The notes under the pieces are model-generated. The model was not told where the DNA came from and made no database searches. It saw nothing but the letters and a program-made list of their open reading frames with translations. From Mytilus californianus (Eukaryota; Mollusca; Bivalvia; Mytilida; Mytilidae), in NCBI RefSeq assembly GCF_021869535.1, contig NW_026262666.1, positions 124,001 to 188,000 of the forward strand: 64,000 bases of DNA, in the 5' to 3' direction. A program made the translations under genes and the position numbers. This document shows positions 1-11,821 of this stretch, piece by piece. The first letter of the stretch is position 1. The number at the start of each line of letters is the position of its first letter.

Positions 1-205
1 CTAAGGATTTTTTATGCAAGGAATAGATTACCTTAGCTGTATTTGGCAAAACTTTTCAGAATTTTGAGTCCTCAATTCTCTTGAATTTTGTACTTTATTT
101 GACTTTTTCTACTTTTTTTATTCAAGCGTCACTGATAAGTTTTTTGTAGACGAAACATGTGTCTGGCATACTAAATGTGAAACCTGGTAAACATATGATG
201 AGTTT
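1..205 (-). repeat. Dispersed mussel repeat (CAGTGACGCTCGAAT family), copy 1
   Basis: The reverse strand carries the family core (a stretch ending in the TCGAA-type motif after 'CATCAGTGACGC', here diverged). Closely related copies lie at 16515-16700, 23800-24005, 36722-36900, 45440-45570 and 53340-53440. It has no ORF. The window edge may cut this copy. Confidence 0.75.
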
Positions 206-1612
206 ATACATGACACTCAATGCAGTGGTAGAATCTATGTTTATATCCCTTTATGTGTTAAAGCTTTGGTTGTTCCTTGTAATTGTGTGAAGGTCAATTC
301 ACACTTATCATGTATATAGCTGTTTGGAATACATCATTTTATGAATCCTGAATTAACTCATTTATGAATACAAAAATATTTATGGGAGGTAACTCTTTAC
401 AAATTAACAGAACATTTTAAAATGAATGTGAAATAAAACATATAAACAACAAAGCTTAAAATTTTGTAAGGAAGACGCCATCTTCTGTTTGAAATATTGA
501 TATTTATATTGCGGAATTTAGTGGCTTAATTTTAATATAAGTCTGAAAATGAAATATATTATTATGGCTTTCTAAAAAAATTCTGAATTCTATTATGATC
601 CTCTTCTTATTGCTATCGCTCAGTATAAAGTTATTTACAAATATAATGCCTAACCATGTGAAAAATAGCAAAAAGCATGACATGAAAGAATTATTTCTTA
701 GTATAAATATGACTTGATACAAATATCATTTAACTAAACTTTGGTAAACTCTTGAATTCCATAAATTTGCAGACAAGTTATTTAAATTTCAAGGTGTAAT
801 ACTGGATAGCTGCTATTATTCAGGCCTATTCCGTGTTAGTTTTCATATCAAAATTTGTTTGTTTACAAATGGTACTTTTACTTCATACACACTTATTATA
901 AAGTCAGTAAATAGTTCATTTTTTACCAATCTCTTTAGTTCCACATTGAAAGAAACAATTGAGCATCCTTTCTGAAGGAGAGTAAGTGTTATTAAAACAT
1001 TATTTTGTGTCAAATTCAGGATTCATTTCATGCTTTATTGACAGTGCTATTTCAGTTGATTTCATTTTTGTTTGACATATTTAAACTAAGTTCCAATCCT
1101 TAGTACGTTTTTGCTTTTTGGGTGCAAGTGAAAAGTGAACATATATTTTGATGTAGGGTAGGGTAAATTGAAATAAGAATCTGAATTTGCAGAAATAAAT
1201 CCATTTTTTTTTAACTTTCAATAACTAAAAAGTTACATGTTTTTTTTTAATTTCATTATTAAAAGTGATACTTTCTCATTTTGATATAAATTTAAGTGCC
1301 TGTACCCTTTCATACAATTAGTTTCATATTTTAAAGTTTATATATACTAAATATTGTCTCTTGTAAGTCAACTGTATATCTTAATTTATATATTCTTATT
1401 CCATCAAGGTTAGGTAATACAAACATTTTACTTCTTCATCTTAGCATCTCTTACATCAAGGATAAAACATAGTTGATGATGTAATTTTCTTGCAAGGTCA
1501 AGGGTTGAAAAAAACACCTTGACATGTATGAACAAAGGGAGCTAAATCAAAAGATTTGTTAAGAATTTCATTTCAAAGAAGGGTTTTATTATATTTGTTT
1601 TTATACTTGTAG
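206..1612. other. AT-rich non-coding DNA, probably intron
   Basis: I see no convincing exon, RNA gene or structured repeat here. It lies immediately upstream of an internal exon whose acceptor is at 1611-1612, so it is probably part of an intron of that gene. Confidence 0.4.
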
Positions 1613-4600
1613 TGGAAGTAGTTTGTCCTCAATAACAGGGTTAAATATGAGTAGTCTGACAGACAGATCAACTGAGGACCCCCACAGCTCAGAACATCTG
1701 ATAGCTTTACAGCTTCTACAGGAACAGATGGAAGGACTGAAGAAAACACTACAACAAAAAGAACAACAGCTTCTGGAAAAAGAAAAAAAGGTAGGATTCT
1801 GCAAAAAAAAAAAATCTACTGAAAATGATATTTACAGAGGCTGTTAGCTGAGGTAAATGATGGAAGGAAGAACAGATACAACAACAAAAAGCAGCTGCTT
1901 CCAGAAAAAGAAAAAAAGGTTGGCAATTCTGGGTTTGAGCTAGAATTTTGAGGGTCTCACTTTTGAGTGAGACAACAAACATATTTTTTGTGACAGCATA
2001 GAACAGAGGCAGTTATTGCATGGACTTAAATCTGAGACTTAAATACATAAAAACGGCAGTTTTAATGTTTACTTACAATTTTTTTCAGCATTTTATTAGT
2101 CTAGAAATATATGTATAACAATAATATTAAAACTTAAGAAAGATGCTTATCACAACAAAAGAGTTACTATTTGACATCTAAAACAGCTACTTTTGTTTGA
2201 ATAATGTGAACATTGAAATAGCTTCTATCAGCATGAAAAATAGAGTTGCTAAACATCTTTTAACTTCGTAAAGTATGGTTGAACAGATGAAACTCACTTT
2301 ACAATCCACCTGAGAGATCTAAATAATAAGAGTAATTTTCCTGTCCTTAGCTTTGCACCAAAATGTCCTGAAGTCTGTAGGATAGAGACAGATCTTGAGT
2401 AGACTTGTCAATACTGGAAAAAATAAAAAATTGAGTTATATATTTTGGAACAAAATTTTCGTATTTGGAAGTGTTCCTCCATATAGAGGCTTTATCTCAT
2501 TCATAGTAGAAGTGAGTAAAATGGCATTATTATCATGGTCAAAGACAAAACACATCTGATATTAAATTTCATGCATCTCTGGGTTGCTGTCTCATACACC
2601 AATAAACCCCACATCACTTTCTATCCATCTTTAGAATGAAAATGTGTTATTATTTCAGTGACTTTCAATATTTACAATACGGGAGGCACTGTTATTAAAA
2701 TTTGATGGATGGTTGTATTTTTTTATACAGCTTTAAGAAACGTAGAAAAAAAAATGGTATCGTGGGTAACTTAAGTTGTACAAAAGTGCCTCTTGACCTC
2801 TTGACCCAATCCCCATGTACACACTCACACACACACTCACTCACACACATTTATTTATTTTCATTTCTTCTGGAACAGCTTGAATGTTCAATTTCAAGAT
2901 TACCTTTGAAAAAAAGTTTTAAAAAAAATAATAAGATACCTTTGGTAAATAGTAAATTGTTGTTATGTATTATATAAAAGTTGTATAAAGTTTCTTTAGA
3001 TTTATCTTTCAATCTTTAAATTTCTTGTGAATTTTTTGTAGCTAACAGAACTGAAGGCTCAGAATTATGAATCAGAGAAAGAGTGGAGAATAAAATTTAC
3101 AAATTTACAGAAAAAACTTACAGAGGCAACAGAGAACAATCAGGTAGTTTATTTATGGTTCTGTACCCAGAAGGAGTTTCTTAGCTAAAAACTCATTAAA
3201 GGCCCATACAGGGTTCTCACTATGGCGAGTCATTGAGTCCTGGAATCATCAAAATCTGTCTCGCACTCATCATTTTAAAAACTGAATAATCCAAAGATGC
3301 ATCAGGATTGTAAAATGTTGTATCAAATGTGCCCAGATATCATCACTTTACAGAAAAGTGTATAATTAATCTAAATTTAATGTCATTACCTTGCTCAATT
3401 TTGTATGGAGACTGAAATAATTAATTTTCATCATTACTGTTGGACTCGCCATGGCCAAAAATGACAAGTCCTTGGACTCTCCTTCAAAAATCCTTAGTGA
3501 GAACCCTTGGCCATACTTTTGAGATGAAATGTAGCTGGCAAACTTCCTCATGGTGAAATGGGAAACTTCCTCATGGTGAAATGGGAAACTTCCTCATGGT
3601 GAAATGGGAACTTCCTCATGGTGAAATGGGAAACTTCCTCAAGATGAAAATTATCACACAGATAGATGAAAGCAAAATTTAAGAAATTGAAGATGATTAA
3701 TTCATACAAATGCAAAATAAAAAACTAATTTACTGGGCGGAATCCACAAGCACTAGGGGAATTCATTTTAATTTTACAATCCACCTACTTTTCTGTGAAG
3801 GGTCCAAGTAATTTGTTTATATCATATTATTACCACCTCTTCTTGACTTCAGCATTTATATTGAAGAATAAAACAGTAAAGTGCGGCCATTGTATTGTTC
3901 ATTTAGTTCTTGCATTTCATTATCTTGAATAACAGACTTACAGGACAGATAGTTTAACCAGTCTGCACTGTAGTACAGGGACCAGACACTGTTTGGGGGG
4001 AGTACACTGACTGTAGTACAGGGACCAGACTATGTTAGGGGGGAAACACTGACTGTAGTACAGGGACCAAACTATGTTTTGTGGGGAGAACTCTGACTGT
4101 AATACAGTACCAAACTATGTTTGGGGAGAGAACACTGACTGTAGTACAGGGACCAGACTATGTTTGGGGGAGAACACTGACTGTAATACAGGGACCAAAC
4201 TATGTTTTGTGGGGAGAACACTGACTGTAATACAGTACCAAACTATGTTTGGGGGAGAACACTGACTGTAATACAGTACCAAACTATATTTGGGGGGAGA
4301 ACACTGACTGTAGTACAGGGACCAAACTATGTTAGGGGGGAGAACACTGACTGTAGTACAGGGACCAAACTATGTTTGGGGAGAGAACACTGACTGTAGT
4401 ACAGGGACCAGACTATGTTTGGGGCGAGAACACTGACTGTAGTACAGGGACCAAACTATGTTTGGGGAGAGAACACTGACTGTAGTACAGAGACCAGACT
4501 ATGTTTGGGGTGAGTACACTGACTGTAGTACAGGGACCAGACTATGTTTGGGGGAGAACACTGACTGTAGTACAGAGACCAGACTATGTTTTGTGGGGAG

Positions 4601-7600
4601 AACACTGACTGTAATACGGTACCAAACTATGTTTGGTGTGAGAACACTGACTGTAATACGAAACCAGACTATGTTTTAGGGTGAAAATCAGCATATTTCC
4701 GCTCGCAAGTTTATCGCAATCAGCCATGTATAGTTCACACTGGTACATTGTCATTGTCTGCTGCCCCCTTCTCGCCACGAGAATTCAGGTAAAAAAACCT
4801 TTTTGTAACTGTTCGTAAATGTCTTATAAAACTCCGATAATTTCAAATCATGTGTGATCTTTTGCGGTATTTTCATGGAAAAACTCGTTTCAATCATCAA
4901 TTAGAACTTGAAAATGCTTGTAAATGATTCTAGAACACTTCACGAGTGTTAAAATAAGTCAAAATCACAACAACAACAAAATGAGAAACTTGTGTTTGTT
5001 AAACCGGAAGTTCAAATAGCAAGTGTAAATGAAAAATATGGCAAGAGTGAATGGAAAATCCGTACTTATAGATATCACTAGAATACGACTTTGAAAGTAA
5101 AACAGTTTCATCCTAAAGTAAAATAATGTTAAACATATCAATCACATTAATGTACCGGTATGAAGGATCTTAAGCTAAAACAAAACACATGTGTCAGTTT
5201 GAAATACCAAAACGGAACGAATAACCGATTACGTTTTGTAGTTTATACATGGATATGCATAATCTGGTTCCCAGCTGACTTGTACACTTTTTCCGTTCCA
5301 TCAGTAAATTCAAATGGATTCAAGTTTATTTTATACAAGGCAGTAAAAAGAAAGGAGAAAATTGTAATGAAGCATTTAATTTTGAAATTTATAGTTATAT
5401 AGTTTATATTAGTTATTGAATAAAAATTGCATATTAATATGGATTAGGTAAATTATTAGTTTTGAATATGATAAGAGCACCTCTACAATTTCAATAACAA
5501 ACATGGCAGAACGTAAACAAATTAGAAAAATAGAATTTTTCTCTTATTTCTTGCTTATCGTACTCTATAGTCCGCAATCCTGTCTGGCAGGTTCAATTTT
5601 GGAGAGAAAAAAATGTGGACTATACAAGCCTGAATTTGGTAGGACATTTTTTAACACCTGATGTTTATGAGGAAAAACTAAATATGACCCATTTTTAGCT
5701 CACCTGGCCCGAAGGGCCAAGTGATCTTTTCTCATCACTTGGCGTCCGTCGTCTGTCATCCATCGTCGTCCGTCGTCGTTAGCTTTTTACAAAAATCTTC
5801 TCCTCTGAAACCACTTGGCCACAATCATCATTAGGGTATCTAGTTTAAAAAATGTGTCCGATGACCCCGCCAACCAACCAAGATGGCCGCCATGGCTAAA
5901 AATAGAACATAGGGGTAAAATGTAGATTTTGGCTTATATCTCTGAAACCAAAGCATTTAGAGTAAATCTGACAGGGTAAAACTTATTATCAGGTCAAGAT
6001 CTATCTGCCCTGAAATTTTCAGACAAATCTGACAACCTGTTGTTGGGTTGCTGCCCCTGAATTGGTAATTTTAAGGAAATTTTGCATTTTTAGGTTATTA
6101 TCTTGAATATTATTATAGATAGAGATAAACTGTAAACAGCAATAATGTTCAGCAAAGTAAGATCTACAAATAAGTCAACATGACCAAAATTGTCAGTTGA
6201 CCCCTTTAGGAGTTATTGCCCTTAATAGTCAATTTTTAACAATTTTTGGTAAATTTTTGTAATCTTTTACAAAAATCTTCTTCTCTGAAACTACTGAGAC
6301 AAATTTAACCATACTTGGCCATAATCATAATTAGGTATCTAGTTTAAAAAATTTGTCTGATGACCCCGCCTTCCAACCATCATGGCCGACTTGGTAAAAA
6401 ATAGAACATAGGGGTAAAATGCAGTTTTTGGTTTATATCTCTGAAACTAAAGCATTTAAAGCAAATCTGACAGGTGGCAAAAATGTTCATCAGATTTAGA
6501 TTTATCTGCCCTGAAATTTTCAGATGAATCTGACAACCCGTTGTTGGGTTGCTGCCCCTGAGTTAGTAATTTTACAAAAATTTTGCAGTTTTTAGCTCAC
6601 CTGGCCCAAAGGGCCAAGTTAGCTTTTCTCATCACTTGGCGTCCGTCATCGTTAACTTTTACAAAAATCTTCTCCTCTGAAACTACTGGGCCAAATTTGA
6701 CCAAACTTGGCCACAATCATCATTGGGGTATCTAGTTTAAAAAATGTGTCCGGTGACCCGGCCAACCAACCAAGATGGCCGCCATGGCTAAAAATAGAAC
6801 ATAGGGGTAAAATGTAGATTTTGGCTTATATCTCTGAAACCAAAGCATTTAGAGCAAATCTGACAAGGTAAAATTGTTTATCAGGTCAAGATCTATCTGC
6901 CCTGAAATTTTCAGATGAATCGGACAACCCGTTGTTGGGTTGCTGCCCCTGAATTGGTAATTTTAAGGAAATTTTGCCGTTTTTGGTTATTATCTTGAAA
7001 ATTATTATAGATAGAGATAAACTGTAAACAGCAATAATGTTCAGCAAAGTAAGATCTACAAATAAGTCAACATGACCAAAATGGTCAGTTGACCCCTAAA
7101 GGAGTTATTGCCCTTTATAGTCAATTTTTAACCATTTTTCGTAAATTTTTGTAATTTTTTACAAAAATCTTCTCCTCTGAAACTATTAAGACAAATTTAA
7201 CCAAACTTGTCCACAATCATCATAAGGGTATCTAGTTTTAAAAATGTGTCCGATGACCCCGTCCGCGAACCAAGATGGCCGACATGGCTAAAAAATAGTA
7301 CATAGGGTAAAATGCAGTTTTTGGCTCTTATCTCTGAAACCAAAGCATTTAGAGCAAATCTGATGATTATAAAATTGTTCATTAGGTCAAGATCTATCTG
7401 CCCTGAAATTTTCAGACCAATCAGGCAACATGTTGTTGGGTTGCTGCCCCTGAATTGGTAATTTTAAGAAAATTTTGCAGCTTTTGGTTATTATCTTGAA
7501 TATTATTATAGATAGAGATAAACTGTAAACAGCAATAATGTACAGCAAAGTTAAATCTACAAATAAGGCAGCATGACCAAAATTGTCAATTAACCCCTTA

Positions 7601-8194
7601 AGGAGTTATTTCCCTTTATAGTCAATTTTTTACAATTTTCATAAATTTTGTAAATTTTTGTAAATTTTTACAAAGTATTTTCCACTGTAACTACCGGGCC
7701 AAGTTCATTATAGATAGAGATAATAGTAAGGAGCAAGAATGTTCAGTAAAGTAAGATCTACAAACACATCACCATCACCAAAACACAATTTTGTCATGAA
7801 TCCATCTGTGTCCTTTGTTTAATATGCACATAGACCAAGGTGAGCGACACAGGCTCTTTAGAGCCTCTAGTTTGTTATTATCTTAGATATCATGATAACA
7901 TCTAATATCTAATACTATTAATTATGATTTTAACCTTATTTTACATGATTTCCAAAGCATCAGTAAATACAGGTGAGCGACACAGGCTCTTGAGAGCCTC
8001 TAGTTCACATTTTAGACTTGATAGCAATATATGAGGTTTTGCGAATTTTTCATTCTGACTTCCACAATACTAATTCTTTATTGTTTTCTTTTCAGATCAA
8101 AGTACGTGACTTAATGAAACAGATATCAACATTATCTAAAGGGAAGAAGCTAAAAGGACTGGACAGTCCAGTCCCTAGCCCTTTAGCATTATAG
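1613..8194 (+). CDS. 3' end of a spliced coiled-coil protein gene (three exons)
   Basis: Three exons are supported by splice sites and matching phase. Exon 1613-1790 follows an acceptor TTGTAG and ends AAAAAAAG|GTAGGA. Exon 3042-3143 lies between TTTTTTGTAG and CAG|GTAGTT and is exactly 34 codons. Exon 8096-8194 follows TTTTCAG and ends in TAG at 8192-8194. Both introns are phase 0 and the joined frame stays open. The first exon is Ser/Thr-rich, then strongly helical with Gln/Glu/Lys heptads (LLQEQMEGLKK, QQLLEKEKK). The second continues a charged helix (LTELKAQNYESEKEWR). The last ends with a short basic segment and the tail SPVPSPLAL. This is a C-terminal coiled coil, as in cytoskeletal or centrosomal proteins, but I cannot assign a family. 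The exon at 1613 starts with one base of a split codon, so upstream exons must exist outside the window. The second intron (about 5 kb) is packed with repeats. Confidence 0.7.
1838..1918 (+). other. Candidate duplicated or cassette mini-exon
   Basis: These 81 bases are preceded by TTTACAG and followed by GTTGGC, and contain 27 sense codons in the same phase (0/0) as the neighbouring exons. The last 50 bases closely resemble the end of the exon at 1613-1790 (ACAACAAAAAG, then CAGCT-CTT, then GAAAAAGAAAAAAAGGT). It is either an in-frame alternative exon born by local duplication or a decayed copy. RNA evidence is needed to choose. Confidence 0.35.
1919..3041 (+). other. Intron sequence, nothing notable except a short CA microsatellite
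   Basis: AT-rich intron between coding exons. A degenerate (CA)n/(CACT)n tract at 2818-2850 is the only structure seen. The ORF covering 2702-2977 runs through this microsatellite and shows no protein-like composition. Confidence 0.5.
3201..3512. repeat. Possible MITE with short inverted ends
   Basis: The start GGCCCATACAGGGTTCTCAC and the reverse complement of the end (GGCC then AAGGGTTCTCACTAAGGA) match imperfectly. The interior has GAGTCATTGAGTCC and CAAGTCCTTGGACTCTCC, also roughly inverted. It lies inside the intron. Confidence is low because the arms are short. Confidence 0.35.
3541..3640. repeat. Tandem repeat, 22-23 bp x about 4.4
   Basis: The unit AACTTCCTCATGGTGAAATG plus GGA is repeated with single-base length changes; the last copy is partial. 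Confidence 0.9.
3965..4690. repeat. Minisatellite, about 42-bp unit x about 17
   Basis: The unit runs GAACACTGACTGTAGTACAG then GGACCAGACTATGTTTGGGG plus 1-4 G. Copies vary mainly in the G-run length and in TAGTACAGGG versus TAATACAGT. Because the period is a multiple of 3, short spurious ORFs (for example at 4074-4393) appear. It lies in the intron of the coiled-coil gene. Confidence 0.92.
5695..8007. repeat. Bivalve TAGCTCACCTGGCC repeat with tandem internal modules
   Basis: It starts TTTAGCTCACCTGGCCCGAA and ends AGGTGAGCGACACAGGCTCT...AGAGCCTCTAG at about 7838-7872. A second end copy lies at 7970-8003 and an internal start at 6594. The interior has four modules of about 400-500 bp beginning ACAAAAATCTTCTCCTCTGA (near 5789, 6270, 6658 and 7164). 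Each module then carries 'AACATAGGGGTAAAATG', 'GCATTTAGAG' and 'TTGTTGGGTTGCTGCCCCTG'. The short inverted ends (AGCTCACCT / AGGTGAGC) suggest a non-autonomous mobile unit. No ORF of note. Confidence 0.8.
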
Positions 8195-8279
8195 GACTGA
8201 TAAAGGCAGTCCTTTAGAATTATAGGACTGATAAAAGACGGTCCGTTTAGAGTTATATAGGACTGATAGAAGACAGTCC
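8156..8279 (+). other. Four GGACTG...CAGTCC hairpins across a stop codon
   Basis: Successive dyads are seen at 8156-8174 (GGACTGGACAGTCCAGTCC, a perfect palindrome), 8194-8212, 8225-8244 and 8260-8279. The last three lie in about 31-36-bp tandem units that also repeat the sequence around the TAG stop codon at 8192-8194. In the mRNA these would form consecutive 6-bp stems spanning the end of the coding region and the start of the 3' UTR. Confidence 0.65.
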
Positions 8280-8611
8280 TCTAGGTTATTAGAACTTCCC
8301 AGCAATCTCAACAAAGGCTTATAGCTTTGTAACATCAGAAAAGATTCATGTGTTAACCGATTTTCTTTCAAGGGATCAATTCTATTTTGATTCTGTGGGT
8401 TCATCATGTTACCTGTTGTACTTAGTTTCCAGGATCTCATGAGTAGACGTGAACCAACAATTCAAATGAACTATGGAGTACTTATTTTCTACAAGGTTGA
8501 ATGCAGAATTTCAAAAAATCATAAAATCAAGTATTCATTAGAATACAATTTTTCCTCAGTCCACGATGATTGTTACCCTGGAAACTAAATGAATCCACAG
8601 TATTTTATCAA

Positions 8612-8668
8612 AGTAAAAATCAAAGTAAAAAAGTAAAGTAAAGTAAAGTTTATTAAAGTAAAAATCAT
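8612..8668. repeat. Low-complexity (AAAGT)n tract
   Basis: AAAGTAAAAATC / AAAGTAAAGT repeats. Just before it, at about 8585-8605, is an isolated end fragment (AATGAATCCACAGTA) of the MITE family seen at 31992-32203. Confidence 0.7.
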
Positions 8669-10128
8669 TCAGGCATAACTCTTGTAAATTCAAGTTAAAG
8701 TCACTTTGATTCTAGCTGTTGCACAGTACTTTTTTTTAAAACTTCCCAATGGTTTGAACATCTTTTGGTCTTTTGACCAGTTGCAAGAAGATTGGTCAAC
8801 ATTGATTAGGTTTCTGGTGTAAATATATTGTTTTTAACCCTGTAAATTAGAATTTAATGTATTTATATGTATAATTTTAAATATTTATATTTTATACTGA
8901 ATGTTATCTATTATAATATATGTAAGCAGTGATTTTAAATGCAAAGGAATTTTTATTTTAACTGTTAAAATTGAAAGTAGCAAAGTGTATTTTGCAAAAT
9001 GGCTGACAACAATATATACTCTGAACAACAAGAAACACACAATGTTTTCCACATGCATTGAATTAACATTAGATTTATGAGAAACTAAAATATATTCAGC
9101 ATTATTTGATGTTAATCCTAGGTTGACATTAAAATGGTTTTTTTCTGTTAACATTGGAAGTTTCATTCGTCAAATTATAAATCAAAAGATTGATATTGAC
9201 CTGGTCATTTTCTAAATAATTCTTTCAGAAAATGACAGTTAAAGCAAAATTTCTAAAGCATAATGCATAAAACTCTTGAAGTTGGTGTATCTGTTGAGTT
9301 TTTTACCGAAATACAAATGATTGACATTACAATACATGCACACAAAGACATACAAATCAAGCAAAATATGTATTAATAAGCAAGCAGTATCAAGCGAGAC
9401 AAGATTTGATCATATCAAATAATAAACACAAAACGTATGAAAACTAATAAATGAACACCAAAACATACTGCACACAGATAATCAAAAGAATCATTCATGT
9501 AGAGCTTGATCCCTCAAGACCTACACGAGACTAACATTAATGTAATTTTACGAAAATTTGGCAAAATTATCTATGGGGGATAGAAAAAGTTGTTGGGAAT
9601 TAAAAACCCCAATTTCTTAAATTTGTCATTTTCATTGTATCTGTTCTGTTACATCAAGGATCATTTGTATTATAAACATAATAAATTCCATTTATTGCAA
9701 ACACTATGGCAAGAGTTATATGCACTTGATCTTGTACTAATTGAAGGTGGTGTGTTTCTTTGGTTGTTCTGTATACATGTATATCAAAATGTTTTTGAAT
9801 TATTACAAAACTAAATGAAGCCAAAAAAAAAGAGATAAAAAATAAGATGTTGGTTGATTTAAGCATCTCACTCCAGGGTCATTTTTAAAATAAATTCATT
9901 GACTATTGTTTGCTTTTCATCCAGTGTCTTTTTTTTTATATAGAAAACTTAAAATAATCAAAGGGGTTGTGTATTTTTTATTTTTTTTTTTAAGTATACT
10001 TTAAAAAATGTTGAGCCAAAAATATACATGAAAATTTTTAAAAAAAGTCCATTTTGATTTAAAAAAAAAAAATCAATAACACATACTCTCTGTGAGAAGT
10101 CACAATGACACAAGGAGGGTCTGGATGG
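8669..10128. other. No gene seen
   Basis: AT-rich DNA with several homopolymer runs. The ORFs here are short, hydrophobic and AT-driven on both strands. I see no exon, RNA gene or clear repeat. Confidence 0.4.
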
Positions 10129-10129
10129 G

Positions 10130-10320
10130 GTTAACAAAATACAGATTAACAGGAAGAAAGCAAATAAAAGATAATAATGGGGTGCTAAAATATAAAGAGC
10201 AGAGAACAATGAGTTGCCAAAATATAATGAATAGAGAATAACAGGGCGCTGAAATATAAATAATAAAGAATAATGAGCAAAGATAAAGAACAGAGAAAAA
10301 TGGCACAAAAAATTAAAGAA
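10130..10320. repeat. Degenerate A-rich tandem repeat
   Basis: Imperfect units of the type AAATATAAAGAGCAGAGAAC and ATAAT/GAGCAAAG run for about 190 bp. On the reverse strand this gives long hydrophobic spurious ORFs in several frames. Confidence 0.55.
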
Positions 10321-10328
10321 TGAAGAAT

Positions 10329-10415
10329 TGAAATACCCCTAATCGAGACCCTCAAACATGAGATATGCAGAAATGAAATACCCCTAATCGAGACCCTCAA
10401 ACATGAGATATGCAG
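10329..10415. repeat. Tandem duplication, 45-bp unit x2
   Basis: Two near-identical copies of TGAAATACCCCTAATCGAGA...GATATGCAG, at 10329 and 10374. Confidence 0.9.
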
Positions 10416-10895
10416 CTGCATAGAAGTTTAGAAATTGAAGGTATAGATTAAGCGCAAACTTTCCAAAATTTTCCTACAACAGAAAAAACTTGCGCTTAAT
10501 TTATGATTTTTAGAATTATTTATTATATTTAAAGTGCTATAACTTTAAGCTTGCCAATATTATATTTATTGAAGAAAAAAATTTCTTGCAAACATGTATT
10601 ATTGATCGTCCCAAAAATAACTTTTGTATTTATAGGGAGAGAATAAAGAGTTGACTTCAGCTTGCCCCTCCCCAAGACTTCAGTTTGCCCCTCCTCAAAG
10701 GTGGCCAAAACTGTTCAAAACCTGTAATACTTGTAAAGTGGTTAAAAGGGGAAGTGGGAAATTATAGGAAGAATTACAGAAACTTTTCTGTCACTCTGTA
10801 TCAATCATTTTTAAAAAGCCCTTTCCAACATCCCTATGAGCATATCTGGAAGAGTCTTATCTTAAACTTATAAAATTTCAATTATGTTAATTCTA

Positions 10896-11284
10896 TACTG
10901 TGGATTCATTATTAGGGCTATTCCATTAAAATGTATGTGGGAGGGTAGGAAGGGACTTTCAAAATATCCCTACAACCAAGAACCATTTTTTAGATAATTT
11001 TTCATAATGGTAATAGACGCATGCTGAAAAAAGACCCATGACCCACATTTAATAATTAAACTTCCCTTCCTACCCTCCCACATACATTTTAATGGAATAG
11101 CCCTTATTCGTGGGATACAAATTTTTCGTGGATTTCTGTGTGTCGTTAACTACAAATTTGAGTGTTCAACAATGTACAGATTTTCTATAAACTGTTTAGC
11201 TGACTTTAGCAAAACAATGAATCCAAATATCCATAAAAATATAATTTTTCATCAATCCACCAAAAAATAAATGAATCCACAGTA
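10896..11284. repeat. Palindromic MITE (TACTGTGGATTCATT ends), interrupted
   Basis: The left end TACTGTGGATTCATT (10896) and right end AATGAATCCACAGTA (to 11284) are perfect inverse complements. Intact relatives are at 31992-32203 and, diverged, at 12780-12955. The internal 'CGTGGGATACAAATTTTTCG' is shared with the 31992 copy (CGTGGGTACCAATTTTCG). It is split by the inner element at 10914-11104. Confidence 0.85.
10914..11104. mobile_element. Inner MITE with perfect 42-bp terminal inverted repeats
   Basis: Arms 10914-10955 and 11063-11104 are exact reverse complements over 42 bases (start AGGGCTATTCCATTAAAATG). The 191-bp element is flanked by TATT on both sides, which fits a 4-bp target duplication. 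Removing it with one TATT restores the surrounding MITE. Confidence 0.88.
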
Positions 11285-11821
11285 TTTTACATTGTATTCT
11301 AGTGTTCATTAAAATGTGTTCAGAGATAAAAAAAAATATGGATGAAAGAAGGTTGCCCGATTTGTTTATTATTTTCTTTTAATTTATTTATGTCCTAGCA
11401 CATCATTTTAACAAAGGCTTTGTTGTGACAGTAATGCGTGTGTTTCCCGATCCAATGTTTTAACGAAAAAGGAAAAAATCTCATATTTTCTACTATTAAA
11501 AGATTTTTTCAAAGTATCTAGCTATCCAGATGATATCTATTTTAAATTGAATGTTTATGAGAAAGTTTGAATGTTTTATTTTGACCATTTGTGAGTATGG
11601 CCTTATTTATATATACCTCAGTGTTTATCATCAACTTTATAGTCAGCCACAAGTTAAATATTTAGACAATACTGTTTATATTATCTTTGAATCGATTTTA
11701 TAAATTTTGTTTGTTTGTTTATAGCTATAAACTTTAAAGCTAACAATTTTTCTGAAATTATATAATTGATTGTATTTTTTTCACAATTAATAGTTTTTTC
11801 GATTAATGCAATTTAAGCTAG

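Noticed and set aside
4074-4679. Series of 60-73-codon ORFs with repeated Cys-containing peptide units
   Set aside because: They are readings of the 42-bp minisatellite. The period is divisible by three, so any phase without a stop stays open, and copies shift frame.
9958-10421. Three overlapping hydrophobic minus-strand ORFs that look like membrane proteins
   Set aside because: They overlap in different frames over a degenerate A-rich repeat, and the 45-bp duplication gives a duplicated peptide. No gene-like composition.
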